From the NCBI RefSeq assembly GCF_009932555.1, contig NZ_BLJO01000001.1:1107691-1171690 (forward strand): DNA of 64,000 bases, read 5' to 3'. This document shows positions 28,217 to 40,200 of the stretch, piece after piece. Below the pieces are notes generated by a model. The model was not told the origin of the DNA, searched no databases, and was given only the letters and a program-made list of their open reading frames with translations. Origin of the DNA: Steroidobacter agaridevorans (GTDB lineage: Bacteria > Pseudomonadota > Gammaproteobacteria > Steroidobacterales > Steroidobacteraceae). Both the position numbers and the translations under genes were made by a program. Within the stretch, counting starts at the first letter, position 1. Each line of letters starts with the position of its first letter.

Positions 28217-31200
28217 TCAGCCCAGCTCCGCCGCGTCGTCCGCGGACACTTCACCGCTCATGATTCGTTCGAGCAGCCGGCCATAGAACGCGCTGTCGAA
28301 ACTCACCGAGCTCTCCGCCACTCGCGCGGAGAAGCCTTCCATCTGCACGCAAACATTGCCGTGCCGATCGCAGATGTCGATGTCGAGCCGGATCACTTTG
28401 TCGTCACGGCGGCTGCCCGGCGAACAACGCAGCCAGGCGAACATCTCGTCCGTGCAGGCAGCGAACACTCGCAGCGATGCAAGGGCAAAAGGCACCAGCG
28501 GCTCGCCCGGGGGCCGGTCGAAATCGACGATCAATCCCGCCGATGCCTGCAAGGCCGAGTCCATCAAGGACGGATGCAACTGAAAGTCCGTGCTGCCTTG
28601 GCGCACACTGTCCGGCAGCCGCAACTGGGCCAGCAGCTGGTCTTTGCCGAGATACAGCGAGGTGATGCCGCGATGAGCTGGGCCGTACTGCAGCCCCATC
28701 CCATCGAACATTTCATAGAGCGCCGCCGACTCCACCGCGCGCTGGTCCATCTGCGCTTTGAGCTGCGCGACATCCATTCGCGGCATCGACGACGCATGCC
28801 GGTAGGCCGCGAAGCCCTGGCAGTGAACGCTCTTACCGGTCGCATCCTCACTGGAGATTTCGTAGTTGACGTTGTCATCCGCGTCGTTGCGCGACAGAGC
28901 AATACTCACTTCCCTGGGCTCGGTCACGACCACCGGCTTCAACCAGACGAACTCGCTGATCTCCAACACGGGTGATTTCGGTTGCGCTGGCGCCGCGTGC
29001 TGAAGGGCCGCACGAACCATTTCCAGATACGCGACGCCGGGCAGTACCTTCTGCACACCGCGGCCGCCGAGCTTGACGCGGTGATCTCGCAGGAAGAATT
29101 CCGTGCCGCTGAACTTGGACCGATATTTCTGTCCGGTGAAATCCGAAGCGTTCGTGTGCAACAAGGGATGCAGGCTCGCTGGCGTCGCAACGTTCTGCGT
29201 CGCCTGCGACGACTCGATCCAGTAGCGCTGTTTCGCAAATGGATACAGTGGCAGCCGGATACGCTTCGGCTTCGAATCGCCATGGAGCTTGCGCCAGTCG
29301 ATATCCAGGCCCTTGCTCCACAGACCCAACAGCTTGCCGAGCTGCCGCTGCGCGATGCATCGATCGACGATCGCATCCTTCATGTCGGCATCCTGGGCAA
29401 AGAGGCTCAAGGTTTCCTTGGCGTCCTGCATCTGGCCGCGGTACATGCCGTCGCTCTCACGCGCGCCGCTCAGGAACGCATCGAGTTTTTCGACCAGCTG
29501 CATTGTGGAGCTCACGAGCAAGCCCAGTCGCTCTTCCATCGCTTCTCTGCCCACTTGCAGCGTATAAGCCAGTTCCCCCAGATCGACGGGATCTTCGGCG
29601 TTACGAATGAAGTCCAGCAGCTCCCGAGCCTTTTGCTCGAGCTGCTCCGGCGTACGCGCCGACAGCGGAACGATCACGCCATTGCCGTCGGGGCGCGCTT
29701 GCCGTGCATCCTCTCGAGTCACGGGTTCCGCAACGACGATATGAGCATTCGTGCCGCTGAAACCGAATGCACTGATGGCCGCACGTCGTCGCTCGGTCTC
29801 GGCCACGTCCCAGGACTGCAATCGATCGTTGACATAGAACGGACTGTCGGCGAGACCGATGTGCTCGTTCAGCCGGTCGAAATTGACGGTCGGCGGCAGT
29901 TGCCGATGCTGTAGGGCGAGCACCAGCTTGATGAAGCCCGCGATACCGGCGGCCGCGAGACAGTGGCCGACGTTGCTCTTGACCGAGCCCAGCGCGCAGT
30001 AGCTCTTCTTCTGTGTGTACTTGCCGAAGGAGCCTTTGAGCCCCTCGACCTCGATGGGATCGCCCAGCTTCGTGCCGGTGCCATGAGCTTCGATCAGCTG
30101 AATGCCCGCGGGATCGATTTGATACTTGTCGTAGACATCCTGTTGCAGCCGTGTCTGCGATTCGGGATTGGGCGCGGTGATGCCATTCGTCTTGCCATCC
30201 TGATTGACGCCCCAGCCCTGGATCACTCCGTAGATCGTGTCGCCGTCGCGCTCCGCATCGGCAAGTCGCTTCAGCATCACGACACCGACCGCTTCGCCCG
30301 GTACAAAGCCGTTGGCGCGCTGATCGAAAGTAAAGCAGCGTCCGTCTGGCGAGAGCATTCCCGCCTGCGCGGTCTTGATGTGCATCTCGGGCGTCGACAT
30401 CAGTGCGACGCCGCCGGCCAGCGCTACATCGCTGTTGCCCATCGCCAGGCTATCGCACGCCTGTGCCAACGCCACCAGCGACGATGAGCACGCGGTGTCG
30501 ACAGACACGCACGGGCCGCGCAGATTCAGAAGATAAGAGATGCGTGCGGCGAGAATCGAGTTGGCACCGCCAGTGAATCCCTGCGCAGAAAAACGCAGGT
30601 CCGGGGACAACTGGCGATAGTCGCTCCCCGTGCACCCGACAAAGACGCCGCACTTGCTGCCCGACAATGACTTCGCGTCATAGCCGGCGTCTTCGATGCT
30701 GTGCCAGCACGACTGCAGGAACAGCCGCTGTTCCGGATCCATGCACTCCGCTTCGATGGGCGAAATGTTGAAGAACAAGGGATCGAACAGATCGTATTCG
30801 TCGAGGGCTCCCATCCACTGGCAGTTGGTCTTGCCAGCGACGACGCTCTCGCTGTAGTAGGCATCCATGTCCCAACGCTTCGCCGGAACGCGTGTAATGC
30901 AGTTCTTGCCTTCGGCGATGTTGTGCCAGAACTCTTGCAGATTCCGGGCCTGCGGGAACTGGCCCGCCATGCCGACCACCGCGATGGGCTGCGACAACGA
31001 AGCCTCGGCCGTCCGCGTCGCTAGTTTCGCTGGCGTTCGGTTGCGCCAGGAAACGAGCTTTCGACTGGTGAGCCGGGCCGCGCTGGTATAGGGAGCCTTT
31101 GATTTCTGCGGTGGCGCGACCGGAGCGATGATCGGAGCGCTCACCGCCGGTGGCGGCGGCAGATGTTTGTCCGTCTCTTCTTTGATGTGCCTGGCAAGCT

Positions 31201-34200
31201 GCGTCAGGGTCGGATAGCTGTACACCTTGGTCGCCAGCATCGACATCTTGTAATTCTCATTGATCTTGCGCACCCAGGTCACGGCGGCAATCGAATCCAT
31301 GCCCAGGTCGATGAACTGCACGTCCTCGTCGACGTCGCTCTCCTGCATGTGCAGCTCTTGCGCCAGCAGCTGCTTGAGCTTCGCCGTGATCGCAGGCAAC
31401 GGATTGGCCTCAGTGCGTGCGACCGTGACGCTCGGGGGCGCAACCGTCACACTAGACTCGCCTTCAGCGGCGCCGATCTGCAGGAAGTTGCGTTGGATCT
31501 GCTCCATCGCCACCGACTGACCCACGAACGTCTGGTCGTGCATCGCCAGTTCCCGCCGATAGGTCTCGTCGACGACAGCGAGCACGGATCGAGTCAGTTT
31601 CTGTTTGAACCGCACCAGCCGGCTGCGTGGCATCTGCGCGATCTGCTTCGCCAATGCCATTGCGGTCGGCAGCACCTCGCCCCGAGACGACACGGGGAGT
31701 AACAACCCGCGGTCCCGCAACTGTGTGCCGGTATAGGGCCGTGCGGTGAGCAAGCTTTCATTCGCCAGGTCGACACCGAGCTGCCGCGGCAAGATCAGCG
31801 TCGCGCCGGCACCCGGCGTGAATCCGTAGTCCATGTATGGGCTCACGTAACGGCTTTGCTCGCTCATGACGACGAAGTCGGCAAACATACCGAGCGTCCA
31901 GCCGCCGCCGAGGCCGTGTCCTTGCATGGCCGCGATCACCGGCACTTCGCATTCCATGGCGAGCTGGTAGATCCTGGCGTCGGTGAATTTTTCCTTGCCT
32001 TCTTGAATCGCCAGCAGACTTTCCTGCGTGCCACCGCATGCAAAGTAGCTGTCGTAGCCGGTCAGGATCACGGCTTTGTAGGCCGAGCTCGTCTTGATGT
32101 GCGCGAACACCTCCTCGACGCCTTCGACGAAGGCCTTGGAGAACATGTTCTTCGCCTGGCGATCCTCCATCCTGATGACCAGGATGCCTTCGGGATGCGC
32201 GACGGCAGATATCACTTCCGATTCGAGCGCGACCGGAGTCGGTGTGACAGGTAGCGAAGCCGGGGCGTTGGTCCCGAGCTCGATCTCTGCCCGACCGGAT
32301 GACACGCTCGACAATCGGTCCCGAAGCATCGCAGCCATGTGCCGCTTCCACGAGCCGATGGCATCGATACGCAGCGAAGACCACTCGCCAGCCAGCCGCA
32401 GCGCCGCCGGCAACACCTGATCGTGCTCGCAGACACTCAGCGCACCGACACGTCGCTGCAATTCGGCGCCCGTGTATTCCGCGCCCGTCAGCAACAACTC
32501 CTTGCCGAAATAGTCGCCGAGGCGCACGGGAAAGATCGCCGCGGCTTCATCGGCCATTGCAAACTCGCCGCCCGCGTCGACCAGCGAATAGCGACCCTCG
32601 TTGTTGTAGAAACATGCATCGAAGAACTGACTGATCAGCCACGCAAAGCCGCGGGCGTTCCGGCTCAACGCACCGATCACCGGCACCTTGGCTTCGACTA
32701 TCAGCCGCCACAGATTTCTGGCTGCCTCCGCCGACGCGACGGTCGCCGGGAAGAATTCCGGGCAGTCGCTCGCCAGGACGATGACCTTGTGGCAAGACGC
32801 CGCACTGACCTTCGCAAACACATCCCGCAAGTCACGAAACAAGTCATCGCACGACTGCTGAGAGTCCCGAATACGGATGAGAAGCACGTTGCCCGCATGA
32901 CTCTCCAGCTGCAGATCGCTCGAAGGCGAAGTGATTCGCGCAGTGAAACCCGCCTCATTCAGCGGGCGCTCCGCGGTCGACCGTTCCCCTTGATCGACGG
33001 CAAGGTGCCTGACCTGCTCGAGCAAGCGGCGTGACAAGTGCTGCTTCAGCAGGTGCAATGCCTGTTGGGACTTCGAAGACAGCGTCTGCGCCAATTCCAG
33101 CGCGTAGCTTTCGACTTCCGTCTGCGGGACGATCGGACAAGTCCAGCTTTTGTCACGCAACTCCTTGCCGGTTGCAATGAGCGACACATACAGAAGGTCG
33201 TGCGCGCGGGCCTCGCCAAAACGGTCGTTGAAGAGCGCCGCGTGCTGGGCCGTCGGATAGAAGTCGTCGCTCAGCTGGGTATAGCCATAGCGTGCTTCTT
33301 CGCCGCAGATCATGAAGTCGCCAAGCGCTCCCACCAGGAGCCCCGCTCCGGTCGCGTCGCCGCGCATGGCTGCGATGACCGGGCAAGGAAAGGCAACAAT
33401 CGCGTTGAACAGCCCTTGCCCAACGGCCTCGTTGTACTGCGCGCGGCTGCCACGCAGGAAACAACGCTCTGTGCCGTTGATGATCAGAGCTTTCAGATCG
33501 GCCGCTTGCCTGGCCGTGGCCAGCGCCTGAATCAATTTCTCGATCACGTCGGCCGAGAGCGTGTTGCCGTCGGAAGTCGCGATGCGAATGGAATAAACGC
33601 CGCTGCCGTGCTCGAGCAAACTGACAGGCGGGGATCCTGCAACTTCAGCCGGCGCGGCCAATGAGATGCCCGTGGCTTTCTTGCGCTCGACCGGAGCGGC
33701 TTCCGGCGAGTGCAGCTCGCCCAGCACGACGGATTGGGTAACAGTCGGGAGCATTGCGATTTCCTTCGGCTTCGGCGCACTGGCCGTCACAGCAGTAGGG
33801 ACCGGTAAAGAAGTCAGTGGCGGCTCGGTCGGATAGCTGATTCCGCGCATCTGAACGCAGACACGTCCTTGCGTATCGCAGAGATCGACATCGACGCGAG
33901 CACTGTCCGAGAAGCGAATCCAGGCCACCATTTCCGTTTCGCACTTACGAAGCATGCGCAGGGATTGCAGCTCGAGCGGCAAGCGCGGTGAGGTCGCCGT
34001 TGACTTCGTGCCGTCGATCAGGCCACGAACGGCCGACAGGGCATCGTCGATCAAGCTCGGATGCAGGCCGAATTCGCCCACTTCCGACGTTAGGCGGAGT
34101 TGCACGAGGCGTTGTCTGTCGATCGCCTGGTTTCGGAGGCGCTCGATATCGAGCTGGATCGGTCCCGAGTCTTGCTCGAATACAGCGCTTCCCTGGCAAT

Positions 34201-37200
34201 GAATGACTTCCTCGCCAGCCTCGCTGTAAATCTCGAAATCGACTCCGCCCGTCGCACTGGCACGCAGTGCCACACTGATCGATCGTGTTTCGTTGACTTC
34301 GATCGGCTCCGCCCAGACAACCTCTCGCAACTCGAGCACGTCTGATTCCGATCGCGCCGGCGACGCGTGCTCAACGGCGGCTCGCGCCATCTCCAGATAA
34401 ACGCCAGCAGGCAAGGTTCGCTGGACGAGGAAAGACTCGCGACCAGTAAACGTCGAGCTGTATCGTTGCTGCCCGAGTTCCGATGTATTGGTGTGAAGCA
34501 AGGGATGCAGAATCGCTGCCGCCGGTGCGGCTACCGCCCGCGCTTCTGCCGCTCGATCCATCCAGTACCGCTCTTTCGCGAACGGATAAGTGGGCAGACT
34601 GAGGCGCGCTGGCGCGACCTCGCCGTAGAGCTTGCTCCAATCCAGCGCCAGGCCCTTGACCCACAGGTCCAGCAGCCTGGGCAGATCTTTGCTGGCGACG
34701 GCACTGTCGACGATTCGTTGCACCTCATCGTCGTTGCCGAACAGGGCCGCCGCTTCCTTGCGCTTCACCTGCCCTCGCACATCATCGCTGTGCGGCTTGC
34801 CGTCCAGCTGAGATTGCAACTTCGTCGCGAGTTGCTCGACCGAGCTCACGATCAAGCCGAGACGCTCGTCCATGGCCTCGCGACCCGTTTGCAACGTATA
34901 AGCCAGCGCGGGGAGATCGATCGCCTCGGCCGTGCGAACGTAAGTCAGCAGATCTCGCACTTTCTGTTCGAGCTGCTCCACGGTCCTCGCGGACAGCGGC
35001 ACGATCGTCGGCGCTACCGCGCCGGAGCGTCGAAGTTCGTTCGTCGGAATGTATTCCTGGACGATTACATGGGCGTTCGACCCGCCCGCGCCGAAAGAAG
35101 AAACACCGGCGATGCGCGGAATCTCACGCATGACGCCATCCACTTCTCGCTTCGGGCGAGCCCACGGCTGCAAACTGTGTTGCACCCGGAACGGCGTTTG
35201 CTCGAAGTCGATCCGCGAGTTTGTGACTTCAGAGTGCAGCGACGGCACCAATTGCTGATGTTTCAGCTGCAGCAGCACCTTGGTCAGGCCAGCGATGCCG
35301 GCGGCCGACTCGCAGTGACCGATGTTCGATTTCAATGAGCCGATGGCGCAGTACTGCTTGCCGCCAGTCGCGCCGTTGAACGCCCGCGTCAAGCCGGAAA
35401 TCTCGATGGGATCGCCGAGCGCTGTTCCGGTTCCGTGAGCCTCGATGTAACTCACGTGCTCGGGCGCCACTCTGGCGCGCTCCAACGCCAAAGAAACCAG
35501 CGAGGCTTGAGCAATCGGATTGGGAACGGTGTAGCCGTTGGTCTTGCCACCCGCATTGACGGCGCTGCCCTTGATGACCGCGTAGATATGATCGCCATCC
35601 CGCTCTGCCAGGTGCAGCGGCTTCAGCACGACGACGCCCACCCCCTCCGCATCCACGAACCCGTCCGCGTTCTCGCCGAACGATTTGCATTCGCTGCCGC
35701 TCGACAGCATCGTCATCTGCGACAGTTCCATGTAATGGACCGGGTCGATGATCAGATTCACGCCGCCGGCAATGGCGCAATCGCTCGAACCGCTATACAG
35801 ACTTTCCAGGGCCAGGTGAACGGCGGTCAGCGACGACGAGCACGCCGTATCGACCGCCATCGACGGGCCCTGAAAGTTGAAGACGTAGGAAACCCGGTTA
35901 GCGATCGAATAGTGCGCGGGCTGCGGGATGTAGCGCGCATTCATCGCACCAGCAAACACACCGATCTTCTCGGCCGGGCCCAAAGACTCCGGCGTGTAGC
36001 CGGCATCCTCGATGGCCTGATAGCAGGACTGCAGAAACAAGCGTTCCTGCGGATCCATACGCTTGGCTTCCTTGGGCGCGATCTTGAAGAACAGCGGATC
36101 GAATTCGTCGATGCCATCCAGGAAGCCGCCCCATTTGCTATAGATCTTGCCGGACTTGCCCTTGTCCGCGTCGTAATAGTCTTCCCAGCGCCAGCGCTCG
36201 CGCGGGATTTCGGTCACGCAGCTCCGGCCGTTCGCCAGATGCGACCAGAATTCCTTCAGATCGCTGGAGCGCGGATAGCGCCCGCTCAAGCCGACGATGG
36301 CAACATCGAACACCGCTGATGTTGCGCCAGGAACCGGCGTCGGCTGTTCGGGCTCCTTCTTCGCACCTTTCGAAGGAGAGCTTGGTATAGGACGAGAACG
36401 CTCCTGCGCAGCCGACGCGTTGACGATTGGAGGCGCTTGCGGAGCCGGAGCAGCCGACGCCGCGATCGGCAGAACATTGCGCAACTCTTCCTTTCTGTTC
36501 TGAAGCAAATAATCGACCAGGCCTGCGACCGTCTGCACTTCGAAGAACAAGGTGCTCGAGATGCCCGGGAAGACCTTGCGCAGCTGATAGTTGAGCTGGC
36601 CGATCAGGATGGAATCGAGGCCATACTCAGCGAACGGTCGACGCGCCTCGATCTCCTGCGGCTGCATCCGCAGCACCGACGCGATCACCTGCTGAAAGTG
36701 AGCAATGCCGGCAGTGCGCATGGACGTTTCAGAGCTGACAGGCGCGGCTTGAGCAGGCGCCGGCTTGGCCGGAGCCGCGACCGCCTCGCTGTTATCCAGA
36801 ACGATTGGCGAGCGCTGGTCGAGATGCTGCCGCACCCATCCATCACTGCGCGCCGCGACGATCTGCTGCCCGAAGCGATGCGCATTCTGCGCTGGGAAAG
36901 TGACGGTGCCGAAGCCCTCTTCCATCAGCACAGCGCGCCATTTCTCGGGAGACAATCCAGGGCTGCCGGGCAAGCGCAGCGCCGAGTCTTCGTGCAACCA
37001 CCATCCCTCCAGCAAGCCGAAGGTCAGGTGACTGAACAGCGACCAGGTGCTGATTTCATTCAGCAGCAGCACCCCGTCCTGCGCGAGAACCGCCTTGGAG
37101 TGACGGACGGTCTGCCGGATATTCGGCGTCGCGTGCAACACGTTGGTCGCGATGACGTAGTCGTAACAACCCAGCTCGATCTTCTGCGAGCCGACGGGCT

Positions 37201-40200
37201 TGGAAACATCGAAGAGCACCGTCGTCAACGCCGGGAAGCCGGGCTGATAGTGCTTCTCCGCGTGCATCAGGAAAGCCCTGGATACGTCGGTGTAGCAGTA
37301 TTCGGCGATTGGCAGGTTGCGCAGCTCCGGCAGGATGCTCGCGGTGGTGCCGCCCGTGCCGGCGCCGATTTCGAGAATGCGGATCTCGCGATCTTTAGCG
37401 TTCTTGGTCCGACGCAGAATATGGGTCAGCAAGGTCTCGCCGAGCGCGGCGTTGAAGTAGTCCGCCACCGCGTTGCCCCCGTAAATGCCTTCCACGAGGT
37501 GCATGGAGGAATTCGGGAACATCACATCGGTCGACGACTGCTTGCCGAGCAGAATATCCGGCAGCGCGCTCAAGCACTCGTCCAGCAGAACCACCTGCGC
37601 GCGCAGATCTGCGTTGCTCTTCCATTGCGATTGCTTCTGCTGCCACTCGGCCCGGACTTCGCTCAACGGCCGCACTTTGCTGGTGGGCATGAGGTCCGCA
37701 GTGAGCCACGCATGCTGGCGCAAGTAGCGGATGCTGCTTTCGAGCCAACGCTCGCGGAAAGAAGTGACACGTCGCTGCGCCGGTAAATCCGCCAGCCGAC
37801 ACACGCCATTCTGAAACAGGCCGACGGAGACCAGGCTCGACATGAGCAGTTCTGCGAGCAACTCGTCCATCATCGGTGTCTGCAAGCCGCCCTCGCGCGC
37901 GGCCGGCTCCTGGCAAGTCACCAGGGTCGGCAACTCTTCGCTGCCAAGATCTTTCTCGGCGCGGGCCTTGCCGAAATGAACCCACTGCTCCGAGTACTCG
38001 ATGCTGTCGGGGCTGCGGCCATCGACGGTCTTGATCAATGCCGCCTGGCTCAGGTCCGAGCTGATCAGCGATTGCAGGAACGGCATGCCTTCGCGCGGCT
38101 CGATGGAGCCGATGCCGATGCGCTCCATGCTCTTGCTGTGCGCATCGTCGGCGACGATGCCGACATTGCCCCAGTAGCCCCAGTTCACGATCTTCACCGG
38201 ATACGGGCGCTGCCGTTCCAGGTGCTGCGCGAAGCTGTCTTTGAACGTGCAGCCCGCGGCGTAGTTGGATTGGCCGGGCGAGGTGATGAACGAAAGGATC
38301 GATGAAAAGAACAGCATGAAGTCGAGCGGCTGCTGGCCGAACACGCGGTCCAGGTTCACGCTGATATCGACCTTGGCGGACAAGCCGGCGCGGAACCGGC
38401 TCTCCTCCATGTGCTGCACGCTCTTATCCTGCAGGACGATGGCCGAATGCACGACCCCGTCAACGGCCGGATACGTTTGCAGGATGGTGTCCAGCGCCCG
38501 CTGTAATGCGTCCGGATCGGTAGCGTCCGCTCTTACATAGAGCGGTGCGCGGCCAGTGGGACCTGCGAGCCGAGCCAGCGCGTCGATCTTGCCTTGAGTC
38601 GTGGCATTCAACTCGTCACGACCGATCCAGACCATGCGCGCCTGGAAGTGCTCGATCATGAAGCGGCTCCACACTTCTCCGAGTCCGCCCGCACCGCCGA
38701 TGACGACGTACACGCCCTTCTGCTTGTAGTACACGGGCCGCGATGGCGGCACCGATGGCACCTGCGCGAACGTCTGTTGCAGCCACTCACCGTCGCGATA
38801 GGCGAGCCGGCTGTTGCGTTGGCTGTCGGCGGCGCGTGACAGGCATTCGGCTGCCGTCACGGCTTCCAGCGAATCGACATCCAGCAACGTCACATTCCAG
38901 TGCGGATATTCCTTCGCCAGGCTGCCGACGAAACCCGCGATGGCCGCATGCGTCGGATGGACTGGATCGGACTTGCTCGCTTGCTGCGTGCGACGAGTGA
39001 CGAGCGTCCAGGCGAGCTCCTTGTCTGCATAGCCCAGCTCCAACAATGCCTTCGCGATCCGAAACACCGCCAGCACGCCGACTTCCTGCGCTTCGATCAT
39101 GGAGTCGGCGGGTTCGCACGCTGCATCGGGCGCGATCCACACCAGGTGATCGAAAGAGCAACCCTTGAGCGCTTCCTGCGCCGCCTCGACAGAGGCCGAC
39201 GGAGACAGCTCCAGTGCTTCTACAGTCGTGTGCGTCCGCTGCAACCAGTCGAGATGAGTTGCGTCCGTCCCGAGCAGTAACACCTTGGCCAGATCCGGGA
39301 AAGCGTTCGGCTCGCGCTTCTCGGAGCGCAGCTGGTTCCAGATCGGCACGAAGCATTGCAGATCCGATGTGAGCTTCCTTGGCCGCGGGCCGTCGCCTTT
39401 CACATCGCGCGCCGAGAATCCACGGAACTGCACCTTGACGTTCCCCTGCTCATCGCAGAGATCGATATCGAACTTCTTCACCATATCGCCGGGATTGCTG
39501 CCCGAGGCATAGCGCACCAGGGCGCACATCTTGTCAGTGCAAGGTCCGAAGATGCGCAACGACTCCAGCGCGAACGGCATGGCCGCGCGGCTGGGGACGC
39601 GATCGAGATCTATGCTCAGGCAGATAGCTGCTTGCAGCGCGCCGTCCATCAAGCTCGGATGCAGCTGAAAACCGCGGCCTGCAGCGGACGGCAGAGCGAG
39701 CTCGACGATCAGTTGACGCTCGCTACGATAGAGCGCGGTGATCGAGCGATGAGAGGAACCGTACAGCAGCCCCATCGTCGCCAGCGCATCGTAGACGCGC
39801 GAGGCGTCGACTCGCGCGCCGGCCATCTCGGCTTTCAGCTGCTGCAGATCGAGCTTGGCTGGCATCGGATCGGTGCAGAACAACGCACGCCCGATGCAAT
39901 GAGCCGTCTCCTGCCCGTCGTCCTGGCTCGTGACCTTGTATTCGATCTGATCGTCGCTCTGCGGCGCGAGCTTGATGCTGACCGGCTTCCTGCTGTCGAC
40001 GATCAGCGGCTGCGTCCATTCGACATCGCGCAGCTCGAGCAGAGATGCGTCCGGCCGCCTCGGGAGCGCTCTTTCAACGGCGGCGCGTGCCATTTCCAGA
40101 TACGCGACTGCCGGCAGCACGCGCTCACTGCCGCGTTCACCGAGATTCACGCGATGATCGGCAAGGAAGAACTCTTCGCCACTGAACGTAGAGCTATATC

